DNA from: Nocardioides sp. S-1144
Lineage (GTDB): Bacteria > Actinomycetota > Actinomycetes > Propionibacteriales > Nocardioidaceae
DNA length: 64,000 nucleotides
Reading direction: 5' to 3'
Assembly (NCBI RefSeq): GCF_005954645.2
Contig: NZ_CP040695.2
Location: 1,736,001-1,800,000 of the forward strand
In this document: positions 16,901 to 26,482 of the stretch, in pieces
Layout: every line of letters begins with the position of its first letter
How positions within the stretch are numbered: the first letter of the stretch is position 1
Made by a program: the position numbers and the translations under genes
The notes under the pieces: generated by a model
Seen by the model: only the letters and a program-made list of their open reading frames with translations
Database searches by the model: none
Told to the model about the DNA's origin: nothing

Positions 16901-17653
16901 ATGAGCGACTACCTCCAGCTGCTGCCCGCCGTCGACATCACCGAGGGCCGCGCCGTCCAGCTCGCCCAGGGCGTCGCCGGCTCCGAGCGCGCCTACGGCG
17001 ACCCGGTGGCCGCCGCCCTGCGCTGGCAGGACGCCGGCTCCGAGTGGCTGCACCTGGTCGACCTCGACGCCGCCTTCGGCCGGGGGAGCAACCGCGAGCT
17101 GCAGGCCGAGATCGTCGGCACCCTCGACATCGACGTGGAGATGAGCGGCGGCATCCGCGACGACGAGTCGCTCGCCGCCGCGCTCGCCACGGGGTGCCGC
17201 CGGGTCAACATCGGCACCGCGGCGCTGGAGCAGCCGGAGTGGTGCGCCCGGATCATCGCCGAGCACGGCGACCGGATCGCGATCGGCCTCGACGTGCGGG
17301 GCCGCACCCTCGCCGCGCGCGGCTGGACCCGGGAGGGCGGCGACCTCTACGAGGTGCTGGCCCGCCTCGACGCCGAGGGCTGTGCGCGCTACGTCGTCAC
17401 CGACGTCAACAAGGACGGCATGCTCGCCGGCCCGAACCTCCAGCTGCTGCAGGACGTGTGCGCGGCCACCGACCGCCCGGTCATCGCCTCCGGCGGCGTC
17501 ACCACGCTCGACGACGTCCGGGCCCTGATGGGGCTGGTGGAGGTCGGGGTGGAGGGCGCGATCGCCGGCACCGCCCTCTACGAGGGCCGCTTCACCCTCG
17601 AGGACGCGCTGGCCCTCACCCTGCCCGAGCGCGCCGGCGGGACGCCGTCGTGA
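16901..17653 (+). CDS. priA: Bifunctional ProFAR / phosphoribosylanthranilate isomerase
   Basis: A 250-residue TIM barrel of the HisA family. Catalytic Asp residues are in [15 protein letters not shown] (near residue 11) and [13 protein letters not shown] (near 175). The [13 protein letters not shown] segment with Arg-Gly-Ser-Asn is the actinobacterial PriA form, which works in both histidine (HisA) and tryptophan (TrpF) synthesis. No separate trpF occurs with the trp genes at 28.3-31.2 kb, which supports dual function. ATG 16901 is the natural start. The stop overlaps hisF by GTGA. Confidence 0.94.
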   Translation: MSDYLQLLPAVDITEGRAVQLAQGVAGSERAYGDPVAAALRWQDAGSEWLHLVDLDAAFGRGSNRELQAEIVGTLDIDVEMSGGIRDDESLAAALATGCRRVNIGTAALEQPEWCARIIAEHGDRIAIGLDVRGRTLAARGWTREGGDLYEVLARLDAEGCARYVVTDVNKDGMLAGPNLQLLQDVCAATDRPVIASGGVTTLDDVRALMGLVEVGVEGAIAGTALYEGRFTLEDALALTLPERAGGTPS

Positions 17654-18423
17654 GCCTGGCCGTCCGCGTCATCCCCTGCCTCGACGTCGACGCGGGCCGG
17701 GTCGTCAAGGGCATCAACTTCCTCGACCTGCGCGACGCCGGCGACCCCGTCGAGCTCGCCCGCAGCTACGACGCCGAGGGCGCCGACGAGCTGACCTTCC
17801 TCGACATCTCCGCCTCCCACGAGGGCCGGGCGACCACGATGGACATCGTCTCCCGCACCGCCGAGGAGGTCTTCATCCCGCTGACCGTGGGCGGCGGCAT
17901 CTCCTCGGTCCAGGACGTCGACCGGTTGCTGCGCGCGGGCGCCGACAAGGTCGCCGTCAACACCGCGGCGATCCGGCGCCCCGAGCTGGTCGCCGAGATC
18001 GCCGACCGCTTCGGCAACCAGGTGCTGGTGCTCTCGGTCGACGCCCGCCGCGTCGCCGGTGACGAGGACCGCACCGACTCCGGCTTCGAGGTCACCACGC
18101 ACGGCGGGCGCCGGTCGGCCGGCCTGGACGCCGTCGCGTGGGCCGCGCGCGCGGCCGAGCTGGGCGCCGGCGAGATCCTGCTCAACGCGATGGACGCCGA
18201 CGGCACCCAGGACGGTTTTGACCTCGAGCTGATCCGCATGGTCCGGGCCGCCGTCTCGGTCCCGGTCATCGCCTCCGGCGGCGCCGGTGCCGTCGACCAC
18301 TTCGCCCCCGCGGTCGACGCCGGCGCCGACGCCGTCCTGGCCGCGACGGTCTTCCACTTCGGCACGCTGCGGATCGGCGACGTCAAGGGCGCGCTCGGCG
18401 CCGCCGGGCACCCGGTGCGCTGA
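17650..18423 (+). CDS. hisF: Imidazole glycerol phosphate synthase cyclase subunit
   Basis: A TIM-barrel of 257 residues that cyclises PRFAR using ammonia from HisH, giving IGP and AICAR. Recognised by the start [19 protein letters not shown] with the catalytic Asp (residue 12 region), [13 protein letters not shown], the [13 protein letters not shown] segment, and the [18 protein letters not shown] motif with the second catalytic Asp. Last gene of this his block; a hairpin lies 28 nt downstream. hisI is separate at 26.1 kb. Confidence 0.97.
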   Translation: MSLAVRVIPCLDVDAGRVVKGINFLDLRDAGDPVELARSYDAEGADELTFLDISASHEGRATTMDIVSRTAEEVFIPLTVGGGISSVQDVDRLLRAGADKVAVNTAAIRRPELVAEIADRFGNQVLVLSVDARRVAGDEDRTDSGFEVTTHGGRRSAGLDAVAWAARAAELGAGEILLNAMDADGTQDGFDLELIRMVRAAVSVPVIASGGAGAVDHFAPAVDAGADAVLAATVFHFGTLRIGDVKGALGAAGHPVR

Positions 18424-18450
18424 GGCTCCGGGCGGACCCCGCCCGACCCG

Positions 18451-18471
18451 CCGGCCGACCGTGTCGGCCGG
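18451..18471 (+). terminator. Hairpin after hisF
   Basis: CCGGCCGA and TCGGCCGG form a perfect 8-bp stem around a 5-nt loop. No T tract follows, so it is a terminator-like hairpin only. Confidence 0.5.
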
Positions 18472-18499
18472 TCACCCGTCTCGCGTCGGTGCCGGCCCC

Positions 18500-18505
18500 T
18501 AGGGT
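18500..18505 (+). promoter_or_regulatory. -10 box TAGGGT, leaderless start of the small protein gene
   Basis: TAGGGT, 7 nt, then ATG at 18513. Confidence 0.6.
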
Positions 18506-18512
18506 CGGGGCC

Positions 18513-18821
18513 ATGAGCTACGAGGTCTACGACGCCGCAGCGGCACCGGACGGCGAGGAGGCGGCCTGGCAGGTCGTCGTCGAGTACTCCAACAAGGGGG
18601 AGGCGAAGCCGTCGACCCTGCTCGACGTGCTTCCCCAGACCTACGGCGACGTCGAGGCGGCCGAGGCGGCCGCGCTCGAGGTCGCCCGGACCTTCTCGCC
18701 GCCCGACCCGTGGTCACCACAGGGGCGGACCGTCTTCCGGGAGAGCGCGGGCTTCCTCACCCAGGTCCGGGGCGCCACCAAGACCTTCCACTTCAGCACC
18801 CGCGTCGTGCGCCGGGTCTGA
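18513..18821 (+). CDS. Small conserved-looking protein of unknown function
   Basis: 102 residues starting MSYEVYDAAAAPDGEEAAWQ. It is soluble, mixed alpha/beta in appearance, with a VVVEYSNKGEAKPSTLLDVL segment and a basic end STRVVRRV. No cysteines, membrane segments or known motif. Reality is supported by codon-position GC, by the -10 box 7 nt before the ATG, and by the hairpin separating it from hisF. A stand-alone gene. Confidence 0.7.
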   Translation: MSYEVYDAAAAPDGEEAAWQVVVEYSNKGEAKPSTLLDVLPQTYGDVEAAEAAALEVARTFSPPDPWSPQGRTVFRESAGFLTQVRGATKTFHFSTRVVRRV

Positions 18822-18958
18822 GGCGGCCCGGTGGCGCCGACTTGACCTCGGGTGCGGTCGAGGTTGCACCCTGAACCCGGACACCACCGAGGAATAGCCG
18901 CCGCCCGGCCGAGGTTGCCGCAGGCTGTGCGCCCCGGCACCCCGACCGCAGGAGAATC

Positions 18959-20782
18959 GTGACCGACACCGCCGTACCGCCGTCCCGACTCGGGCGCGGC
19001 TCGACGAGCGCGGGCTTCGCGGTCCTGTGGGTCGCGATCAAGCAGGAGCCGTGGATCTTCACCCTCTCCACGGTGGGGAGCCTGCTCTTCGGCGCGCTGA
19101 CCGTCGCCGACGCCTGGGTGCTCGGGTGGGCCACCGACCACGTCGTGCTGCCGGCGTTCCGCGACGGCGAGATCGGCGCGGACATGCTGTGGGCGGTGCT
19201 CGCCCTCTTCGTGGGCGTCGCCATCCTGCGCGCGGTCGGCATCGTCGCGCGCCGTCTCGGCGCCGGGATCATGCAGTACCGGATGCAGGCCCGCTACCGC
19301 CGCGACGTGACCCGCCGCTACCTGGCCCTGCCCATGCGGTGGCACCAGCAGCACCCGACCGGTGAGCTGCTGAGCAACGCCAACGCCGACGTCGAGGCCG
19401 CGTGGGGACCGATCGCGCCGCTGCCGATGGCGGTCGGCACCCTCGCGATGATGGTGATCGCCGTCGGCCAGATGTTCTTCGCCGACGTCGTCCTGGCCAC
19501 CGTCGGCCTGCTGGTCTTCCCGGCCGTCATCGCCACCAACATCGTCTACCAGTCCCGCGCCCAGGGCTGGGCCACCCGCGCCCAGCAGCTGCGCGCCGAG
19601 GTCAGCGAGATCGCGCACGAGTCCTTCGACGGGGCGATGGTCGTCAAGACCCTGGGCCGCGAGGTCGAGGAGACCGAGCGGTTCGCCCGCAAGGCCCGCG
19701 AGCTGCGCGACGTCAACATCCGCGTCGGCCGGATCCGCGCCGCCTTCGACCCGGTGCTCGCGGCGCTGCCCAACGTCGGCGTCCTCGTCGTGCTCGCCGT
19801 CGGCGTCCAGCGCGTCACCAGCGGCGCCACCGACCCCGGCGACGTGGTCACCGTCGCCTACCTGCTCACGATCGTCTCCTTCCCGATCCGCTCCATCGGC
19901 TGGCTGCTGGGCGAGTTCCCCCGCAGCGTGGTCGGCTTCCGCCGCGTCGACGCCGTGCTGCGCGCCACCGGCGAGATGCCCTACGGCGAGGCGGTCGTCC
20001 CGGCCCCGCCCGGGGGCGGGGGAGCCCGGCTCGAGGTCTCCGACCTCGCCTACGCCCACACCCCCGCGCAGCCGCTGCTGCACGACCTGTCCTTCACCGT
20101 CGACCCCGGCCGCACGGTCGCCCTGGTCGGGGCGACCGCCTCGGGCAAGAGCACGCTCACCACGCTGCTGACCCGCCTGGTCGACCCCGACGGCGGCGCC
20201 GTGCTCGTCGACGGGGTCGACGTCCGCGACCTGGCCCGCGGCGCGCTCGCCGACGCCGTCTCGATCGTCCCGCAGACGCCGTTCCTCTTCGACGACACCG
20301 TCCGCGGCAACGTCGCGCTCGGCGCCGACGTCAGCGACGAGGAGGTGTGGGCGGCCCTGCGGGTGGCCCAGGCCGACGGCTTCGTCGCCGCCCTGCCCGA
20401 CGGGCTCTCCGCCCGCCTCGGCGAGCGCGGCACGTCGCTCTCCGGCGGCCAGCGCCAGCGGCTGTCGCTGGCCCGGGCGCTGGTCCGGCGTCCGCGCCTG
20501 CTGATCCTCGACGACGCCACCTCGGCGGTCGACCCCGAGGTCGAGGCCCGGATCCTCGCCGGCCTCAAGAACGGCGGTCCCGACGGCCGCCACGACACCA
20601 CGCTGGTCGTGGTGGCCTACCGCAAGGCCACCATCGGCCTGGCCGACGAGGTCCTGCACCTCGAGGACGGCCGGATCGCCGACCGGGGCACGCACCGCGA
20701 GCTGCTCGACCGGTCGCCGGCCTACGCGCGCCTGGTCAACGCCTACGAGCAGGAGCGCGAGACCGAGGAGGCCGCCCGATGA
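18959..20782 (+). CDS. ABC exporter half-transporter with degenerate catalytic residues
   Basis: 607 residues: an N-terminal six-helix ABC transmembrane domain (about 20-330) and an ATPase domain. Walker A is GATASGKST (about 391-399), the signature is canonical LSGGQRQR (about 494), but Walker B reads LLILDDATSAVD, with Asp instead of the catalytic Glu, and the switch His is replaced by Tyr (VVVAYRKA). This is the pattern of the non-catalytic subunit of heterodimeric exporters such as TM287/288. The partner follows with an ATGA overlap. GTG 18959 has a CAGGAGA ribosome binding site. Substrate unknown; multidrug or lipid export is typical of the family. Confidence 0.93.
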   Translation: MTDTAVPPSRLGRGSTSAGFAVLWVAIKQEPWIFTLSTVGSLLFGALTVADAWVLGWATDHVVLPAFRDGEIGADMLWAVLALFVGVAILRAVGIVARRLGAGIMQYRMQARYRRDVTRRYLALPMRWHQQHPTGELLSNANADVEAAWGPIAPLPMAVGTLAMMVIAVGQMFFADVVLATVGLLVFPAVIATNIVYQSRAQGWATRAQQLRAEVSEIAHESFDGAMVVKTLGREVEETERFARKARELRDVNIRVGRIRAAFDPVLAALPNVGVLVVLAVGVQRVTSGATDPGDVVTVAYLLTIVSFPIRSIGWLLGEFPRSVVGFRRVDAVLRATGEMPYGEAVVPAPPGGGGARLEVSDLAYAHTPAQPLLHDLSFTVDPGRTVALVGATASGKSTLTTLLTRLVDPDGGAVLVDGVDVRDLARGALADAVSIVPQTPFLFDDTVRGNVALGADVSDEEVWAALRVAQADGFVAALPDGLSARLGERGTSLSGGQRQRLSLARALVRRPRLLILDDATSAVDPEVEARILAGLKNGGPDGRHDTTLVVVAYRKATIGLADEVLHLEDGRIADRGTHRELLDRSPAYARLVNAYEQERETEEAAR

Positions 20783-22683
20783 GCACCACCGACACCGACA
20801 CCGCCGGCGAGCCCACGGGCGGGACCACGGGCGGGAGCACGGGCGACACGGGTGGCCCGGCGGGTGCGGCCCGGGGGGCGTCGGCGTCCGGCACCTCGAT
20901 GACCACCGGGGAGGAGCTCGGGGCGATCGAGACGATCCGGCGCGGCATCCGGCACTCACCCGAGCTGACCCACGGCATCCGCGGCACGCTGGCGCTCGCC
21001 GTCCTCGCCTCGGTCGGGCAGGTCGTCGTCCCGATCGCCGTGCAGCAGACCCTCGACCGCGGGCTCAACGGCCCCGACGGCCCGGACCTCTCCTACACCG
21101 TCCTGATGGGGGTGCTCGCCGGGCTCGCGGTGGTGGTCACCAGCGTCGCGTCCTACCTGATGACGACGCGGCTCTTCACCGTCGCCGAGCACGGCCTGGC
21201 GACCCTGCGGGTCAAGGCGTTCCGCCACGTGCACGACCTGCCGCTGCTCACCCAGAACACCGAGCGCCGCGGCGCGCTCGTCTCGCGCGTCACCAGCGAC
21301 GTCGACCAGGTCAGCCAGTTCCTCGTCTTCGGCGGGCTGCTCTTCGTCATCAGCATCGGCCAGGTCCTGATCGCGACCCTCGTGATGCTCTTCTACTCCT
21401 GGCAGCTCGCGCTCGTGGTCTGGGTCTGCTTCGCGCCGCTGTTCCTGTCGCTGCGCTACTTTCAGCGCAAGCTGTCCGACGCCTACAGCCTGGTCCGCCG
21501 CCAGGTCGGGTCGATGCTCTCGGCGATCTCCGAGCCGGTCGTCGGCGCGGCCGTCGTGAAGTCCTACGCCGTCGAGGCCCGCACCCAGGCCCGCATCGAC
21601 GAGGCCGTCGCGATCCACCAGCGCGCCAGCACCCGCGCGCAGGGCTTCACCGCCGTCTCGTTCTCGCTGGGCGGGCTGTCCGCCGGCCTCGCGAACGCCG
21701 GTGTGCTCGTCGTCGGCATCTGGCTCGGCCAGGGCCGGTTCTGGAGCGCCGGCAACATCACCGCCGGCGAGGTGCTCGCCTTCGCCTTCCTCGTCACCCT
21801 CTTCGTCGGACCGGTCCAGATGGGCACCCAGATCCTCACCGACGCCCAGAACGCGATCGCCGGCTGGCGGCGCGTCATCGGCATCCTCGACACCCCCGCC
21901 GACCTCGTCGACCCCGGCGAGGACGGCCACGTGCTGCCGCGCGGGCCGATCGACGTCCACTTCGCCGACGTCGGGTTCGCCTACCCGGGCGGCCCGCCGG
22001 TGCTGCGCGACGTGACCCTCGACATCGACGCCGGACGCCGCGTCGCGATCGTCGGCGAGACCGGCTCCGGCAAGTCCACCTTCGCCAAGCTGCTCACCCG
22101 GCTGATGGACCCCAGCAGCGGTGCCGTCCTGCTCGACGGGATCGACGTCCGCGACGTCGGGCAGGCATCGCTGCGCTCGAGCGTCGTGCTCGTGCCGCAG
22201 GAGGGCTTCCTCTTCGACGACACCATCACCGCCAACGTCCGCTACGGCAAGCTCGACGCCACCGAGGACGACGTCCGCGCCAGTGCCGAGGAGCTCGGCC
22301 TCGGCGACTGGCTCGCCGGCCTGCCCGCCGGCCTCGACACCCGGGTCGGGCAGCGCGGTGAGTCGCTGTCGGCAGGGGAGCGCCAGCTCGTCGCCCTCCT
22401 GCGCGCCCACCTGGCCGACCCCGACCTGCTCGTCCTCGACGAGGCCACCAGCGCCGTCGACCCCCAGCTCGAGATGCGGATCGGGCGCGCCCTCGAGCGG
22501 CTCATGTCCGGCCGCACCAGCGTCACGATCGCCCACCGCCTCTCGACCGCCGAGAACGCCGACGAGGTCGTCGTCGTCGACCGCGGCCGCGTCGTCCAGC
22601 GCGGCCCGCACGCCGTCCTCGTCGCCGAGCCCGGCAGCGTCTACGCCGGCCTGCACCGCAGCTGGGTCGCCCAGCAGTCCTGA
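20779..22683 (+). CDS. ABC exporter half-transporter, catalytic partner
   Basis: 634 residues. A Gly/Thr-rich cytoplasmic head (residues about 5-45, GGTTGGSTGDTGG) precedes six membrane helices and the ATPase domain. Walker A GETGSGKST (about 428), canonical Walker B LLVLDEATSAVD with Glu, and the switch His in TIAHRLST are intact, while the signature reads LSAGERQL instead of LSGGQ. Together with the preceding subunit this gives one complete ATP site and one degenerate site. ATG overlaps the previous stop by 4 nt. The gene ends right at a tandem-repeat region. Confidence 0.93.
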   Translation: MSTTDTDTAGEPTGGTTGGSTGDTGGPAGAARGASASGTSMTTGEELGAIETIRRGIRHSPELTHGIRGTLALAVLASVGQVVVPIAVQQTLDRGLNGPDGPDLSYTVLMGVLAGLAVVVTSVASYLMTTRLFTVAEHGLATLRVKAFRHVHDLPLLTQNTERRGALVSRVTSDVDQVSQFLVFGGLLFVISIGQVLIATLVMLFYSWQLALVVWVCFAPLFLSLRYFQRKLSDAYSLVRRQVGSMLSAISEPVVGAAVVKSYAVEARTQARIDEAVAIHQRASTRAQGFTAVSFSLGGLSAGLANAGVLVVGIWLGQGRFWSAGNITAGEVLAFAFLVTLFVGPVQMGTQILTDAQNAIAGWRRVIGILDTPADLVDPGEDGHVLPRGPIDVHFADVGFAYPGGPPVLRDVTLDIDAGRRVAIVGETGSGKSTFAKLLTRLMDPSSGAVLLDGIDVRDVGQASLRSSVVLVPQEGFLFDDTITANVRYGKLDATEDDVRASAEELGLGDWLAGLPAGLDTRVGQRGESLSAGERQLVALLRAHLADPDLLVLDEATSAVDPQLEMRIGRALERLMSGRTSVTIAHRLSTAENADEVVVVDRGRVVQRGPHAVLVAEPGSVYAGLHRSWVAQQS

Positions 22684-22685
22684 CC

Positions 22686-22793
22686 CCCGCCGAGTCGGCG
22701 CGGAGGTCAAGTCGGATCCCGCCGAGTCGGCGCAGAGGTGAAGTGGGATCCCGCCGAGTCGGCGTTCGTGCTGAGCGCGAGCGCCGACTCGGC
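22686..22793. repeat. 32-bp tandem repeat ending in a 12-bp stem hairpin, before pta
   Basis: Units start at 22686, 22718 and 22750 with CCCGCCGAGTCGGCG. Units 1 and 2 are 32 bp and differ at three or so positions. In the third the arm GCCGAGTCGGCG (22753-22764) pairs perfectly with CGCCGACTCGGC (22782-22793) across a 17-nt loop. The array begins 2 nt after the exporter stop and ends just before the pta -10 box, so it may stop exporter transcription or be a dispersed repeat element. Confidence 0.75.
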
Positions 22794-22799
22794 TCCCAC

Positions 22800-22805
22800 T
22801 ACGCT
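22800..22805 (+). promoter_or_regulatory. -10 box TACGCT, leaderless start of pta
   Basis: TACGCT, 7 nt, then GTG at 22813; directly follows the hairpin repeat. Confidence 0.55.
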
Positions 22806-22812
22806 GGCGGGG

Positions 22813-24921
22813 GTGAGCTCCAGGATGATGATCGCGTCGCCCGAGGGGCACGCCGGCAAGTCGATCGTGGCGCTCGGGCTGGTGGACGCGTTGAGCCGGC
22901 GGGTGGGCAGGGTCGGGGTGTTCCGGCCGGTGTCGCGCTCGAGCGTGGCGCGCGACAGCGTGCTCGAGCTGCTGCTGAGGCACGACGCGGTCGACCTCGA
23001 CTACGACGAGGCGGTCGGGACGACGTACGAGGCCGTCCACGAGGACGCCGACGCGGCGCTCGGCACGATCGTGACGCGCTTCCACGCCCTGGAGGACCGC
23101 TTCGACGCCATCGTGGTCGTCGGCACCGACTACACCGACGTCGGCAGCCCGGCCGAGCTGGGCTTCAACGCCCGGGTGGCGGCGAACCTCGGCGCGCCCG
23201 TGGTGCTCGTGCTCGGGGGGCGCGACCCCGAGACCGGCGCCGTGCGGACGGCGGGCGACCTGCACCAGCTCGCGGACGTGACCCTGCCCGAGCTGCGCAC
23301 CGCCCACGCCCACCTGGCCGCGGTCGTCGTCAACCGCAGCGACGTGCCGGCGACCGAGATCACCGGCCTCGCCGACGTCCCGGTGTGGGCGATCCCGGAG
23401 GACCCGATCCTGTCGGCGCCGACCGTGCACCAGCTCTTCGAGGCCACCGACGCCGAGCTCGTCGGCGGCGACCCCGCGCTGCTCGAGCGGGAGTCGCTCG
23501 GCACGGTGGTGGCCGGCATGTCGATGGACCACGTCCTCGACCGGCTCATCGACGGCGGCATCGTGGTCGTCCCCGGCGACCGGTCCGACGTCGTGGTGGC
23601 CACCCTCCTGGCGCAGCGCTCGGAGGGGTTCCCGACGGTGGCCGGGATCATCCTCAACGGCGGCTTCGACCTGGCCCCACCGGTGCAGCGACTGATCGAC
23701 GGCCTCGACGTCGCGATGCCGATCGGGCGCTCGCCGCACGGCACCTACGAGACCGCGCGGCGCGTCGCGGGCACCCGCGGCATGCTCTCGACCGGCACGC
23801 AGCGCAAGCGCGACACCGCCCTGGCGGTCTTCGAGAAGCACGTCGAGGTCGACCGGCTGCTCGACGTCCTCCAGCTCCAGCACTCCGACGTCGTGACGCC
23901 GCTGATGTTCGAGCAGGGGCTCATCGAGCGGGCCCGCGCCGACGTCCGCCACATCGTGCTGCCCGAGGGCGACGACGACCGGGTCCTGCGCGCCGCCTCC
24001 ACGATCCTGCAGCGGGGCGTCGCCCGGCTGACGGTCCTCGGCGACGAGACGGCGGTGCGCGGCCGCGCGGCCCAGCTCGGTCTCGACCTGACCGACGCCA
24101 CCGTCGTCGCGACCACCGACGAGACGCTGCGGCACCGCTACGCCGAGGCCTACCGCGCCGCCCGCGCGCACAAGGGGACGACGTTCGAGGAGGCCTGGGA
24201 GCGGGTCACCGACGTGTCCTACTTCGGCACCATGATGGTGCACCTCGGCGACGCCGACGGGATGGTCTCCGGCGCCGCCCACACCACCGCCCACACCATC
24301 CGCCCCTCGTTCGAGGTGGTGAAGACCAAGCCCGGCGTCTCGGTCGTCTCCTCGGTGTTCCTGATGGCGCTGGCGGACCGGGTGCTGGTCTACGGCGACT
24401 GCGCCGTCGTGCCGGAGCCGACGGCGACCGAGCTGGCCGACATCGCGATCTCCTCGGCCCGCACCGCGCTCGACTTCGACATCGAGCCGCGGGTCGCGAT
24501 GCTGTCGTACTCGACGGGGGAGTCCGGCGCCGGCGCCGACGTCGACAAGGTGCGCGAGGCGACGCGGCTGGTCCGCGAGCGGGCGCCCGAGCTGGCGGTC
24601 GAGGGCCCGATCCAGTACGACGCCGCGGCCGACCCGACCGTGGCCGCGGCCAAGATGCCCGACAGCGAGGTCGCCGGCCGCGCGACGGTCTTCGTCTTCC
24701 CGGACCTGAACACCGGCAACAACACCTACAAGGCGGTGCAGCGCTCCGCGGGCGCGCTCGCCATCGGACCGGTGCTGCAGGGGCTGAACAAGCCGGTCAA
24801 CGACCTCTCCCGCGGCGCGCTGGTGGCCGACATCGTCAACACCGTGGCCATCACCGCCATCCAGGCCCAGGCCCAGGCACCGGCCCAGTCACGGGCCCAG
24901 ACCCCGGGGACGCCGGCGTGA
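22813..24921 (+). CDS. pta: Phosphate acetyltransferase, long form
   Basis: 702 residues, the three-domain bacterial form. An N-terminal BioD-like P-loop domain has SPEGHAGKSIVALGLVDAL (about 9-27), a DRTGG domain sits in the middle (SMDHVLDRLIDGGIVVVPGD at about 237-256), and the C-terminal PTA domain has LPEGDDDRVLRAA, GMVSGAAHTTAHTIRPSF and NTGNNTYKAVQRS. It interconverts acetyl-CoA and acetyl phosphate with AckA. GTG 22813 gives MSSRMMIASPEG, the natural beginning of the P-loop domain. The stop overlaps ackA by GTGA. A short Gln/Ala tail ends the protein. Confidence 0.96.
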   Translation: MSSRMMIASPEGHAGKSIVALGLVDALSRRVGRVGVFRPVSRSSVARDSVLELLLRHDAVDLDYDEAVGTTYEAVHEDADAALGTIVTRFHALEDRFDAIVVVGTDYTDVGSPAELGFNARVAANLGAPVVLVLGGRDPETGAVRTAGDLHQLADVTLPELRTAHAHLAAVVVNRSDVPATEITGLADVPVWAIPEDPILSAPTVHQLFEATDAELVGGDPALLERESLGTVVAGMSMDHVLDRLIDGGIVVVPGDRSDVVVATLLAQRSEGFPTVAGIILNGGFDLAPPVQRLIDGLDVAMPIGRSPHGTYETARRVAGTRGMLSTGTQRKRDTALAVFEKHVEVDRLLDVLQLQHSDVVTPLMFEQGLIERARADVRHIVLPEGDDDRVLRAASTILQRGVARLTVLGDETAVRGRAAQLGLDLTDATVVATTDETLRHRYAEAYRAARAHKGTTFEEAWERVTDVSYFGTMMVHLGDADGMVSGAAHTTAHTIRPSFEVVKTKPGVSVVSSVFLMALADRVLVYGDCAVVPEPTATELADIAISSARTALDFDIEPRVAMLSYSTGESGAGADVDKVREATRLVRERAPELAVEGPIQYDAAADPTVAAAKMPDSEVAGRATVFVFPDLNTGNNTYKAVQRSAGALAIGPVLQGLNKPVNDLSRGALVADIVNTVAITAIQAQAQAPAQSRAQTPGTPA

Positions 24922-26132
24922 GCAGCGTCTTCGTCGTCAACGCCGGCTCGTCGAGCCTGAAGTACCAGCTCGTCGACGTGGCGTCGGGTGCCGCCCTGGC
25001 CAGCGGGCTCGTCGAGCGGATCGGCGAGGCACGCAGCCCGGCCCGGCACGTCGCCGGCGACGTCCGCTCGGAGCGGGAGGTGGAGGCCGGCGACCACGAG
25101 GCGGCCTTCGCCCACGTGCTCGCCGCCTTCGCCGAGCACGGCCCGGCCCTCGACGACGCGCAGGTCGTCGCCGTCGGCCACCGGGTCGTCCAGGGTGGTG
25201 ACCGGTTCGACGCCGCCGTCGTGATCGACGACGACGTCGTCGCCGCCATCACCGACGTCGCCCCGCTGGCCCCGCTGCACAACCCCGCCAACCTCCTCGG
25301 CATCACCGCCGCGCGGGCGGCGTTCCCGACGCTGCCGCACGTGGCCGTCTTCGACACCGCCTTCCACCGCACCCTGCCGCGCGCGGCGTGGCGCTACGCG
25401 ATCGACCGGGCCGTCGCCGACGAGCACCAGGTGCGCAAGTACGGCTTCCACGGCACCAGCCACCAGTTCGTCGCCCGTCGCACCGCCGAGCTCCTCGGCC
25501 GGCCGCTCGAGCAGACCCGCACCGTCGTGCTGCACCTGGGCAACGGCGCCAGCGCGTGCGCGGTCGACGGCGGCCGGTCGGTCGAGACGTCGATGGGCCT
25601 GACGCCGCTCGCCGGGCTCGTGATGGGCACCCGCTCGGGCGACGTCGACCCCGGCGTCCTCATCCACCTGCACCGGGTGGCCGGGATGAGCATCGACGAC
25701 CTCGACCGGCTGCTCAACCAGCGCTCCGGCCTGCTCGGGCTCACCGGCACCGGCGACCTGCGCGACGTCGTCCGGGCGGCCGGGGCCGGCGACGACCACG
25801 CCGTCGAGGCGCTCGAGGTGCTGGCCCACCGGCTGCGCTCCACCATCGGTGCCTACCTCGCGGTGCTCGGCGGCGCCGACGCGATCGCGTTCACCGCGGG
25901 GGTCGGTGAGAACTCGGCACCGGTCCGGGCCGCCGCGCTCGCCGGGCTGGAGGGTCTCGGCATCGAGCTGGACGCCGCCCGCAACGAGTCCGGCCCCGCC
26001 GAGCGGCGGATCTCCACCGACGCCTCGCGCGTGGCGGTGTGGGTGGTGCCGACCGCCGAGGAGCTCGAGATCGCCCGGCAGTCGGCGGCCGTCGTCGAGG
26101 CCGCCCGGCCGCCCGCGATACTGGACCCGTGA
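24918..26132 (+). CDS. ackA: Acetate kinase
   Basis: 404 residues. It makes ATP and acetate from acetyl phosphate, or the reverse. Family motifs: [15 protein letters not shown] at the N-terminus, [21 protein letters not shown] (catalytic Asp), [12 protein letters not shown], the [14 protein letters not shown] phosphate-binding motif, [20 protein letters not shown], and [13 protein letters not shown]. The GTG overlaps the pta stop, and the ackA stop overlaps the hisI start by GTGA, so pta-ackA-hisI form one coupled unit. Confidence 0.97.
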   Translation: MSSVFVVNAGSSSLKYQLVDVASGAALASGLVERIGEARSPARHVAGDVRSEREVEAGDHEAAFAHVLAAFAEHGPALDDAQVVAVGHRVVQGGDRFDAAVVIDDDVVAAITDVAPLAPLHNPANLLGITAARAAFPTLPHVAVFDTAFHRTLPRAAWRYAIDRAVADEHQVRKYGFHGTSHQFVARRTAELLGRPLEQTRTVVLHLGNGASACAVDGGRSVETSMGLTPLAGLVMGTRSGDVDPGVLIHLHRVAGMSIDDLDRLLNQRSGLLGLTGTGDLRDVVRAAGAGDDHAVEALEVLAHRLRSTIGAYLAVLGGADAIAFTAGVGENSAPVRAAALAGLEGLGIELDAARNESGPAERRISTDASRVAVWVVPTAEELEIARQSAAVVEAARPPAILDP

Positions 26133-26482
26133 CCTCGCTGGACCCCGCCATCGCCGCCCGCCTCAAGCGCACCCCCGACGACTCCGGACGCGGGCTGGTC
26201 GCGGCCGTGGCCCAGCAGCACGACACCGGTGAGGTGCTGATGCTCGGCTGGATGGACGACGAGGCGCTGCACCGCACCCTGACCACCGGGCGGGCGACGT
26301 ACTGGAGCCGCTCGCGCCAGGAGTACTGGGTCAAGGGCGACACCTCCGGGCACGTGCAGCACGTCAAGGAGGTCCGGCTCGACTGCGACGGCGACACCGT
26401 GTTGGTCAGCGTCGACCAGGTCGGCGCGGCCTGCCACACCGGCGACCGCACCTGCTTCGACGCCGGGCTCCTGCGTGGCTGA
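26129..26482 (+). CDS. hisI: Phosphoribosyl-AMP cyclohydrolase
   Basis: 117 residues, monofunctional HisI without the HisE pyrophosphatase domain. Opens the adenine ring of PR-AMP. Recognised by [37 protein letters not shown] (Zn and substrate binding), [10 protein letters not shown], and [14 protein letters not shown] with Cys ligands. It is apart from the main his block and sits behind ackA with a GTGA overlap. The next gene overlaps its 3' end by 8 nt. Confidence 0.96.
   Translation: MTSLDPAIAARLKRTPDDSGRGLVAAVAQQHDTGEVLMLGWMDDEALHRTLTTGRATYWSRSRQEYWVKGDTSGHVQHVKEVRLDCDGDTVLVSVDQVGAACHTGDRTCFDAGLLRG

Noticed and set aside
20956..24294. 1112-codon minus-strand open frame across the exporter and pta
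   Set aside because: Spans two unrelated plus-strand genes and the repeat array between them; low-complexity Asp/Gly/Val composition.
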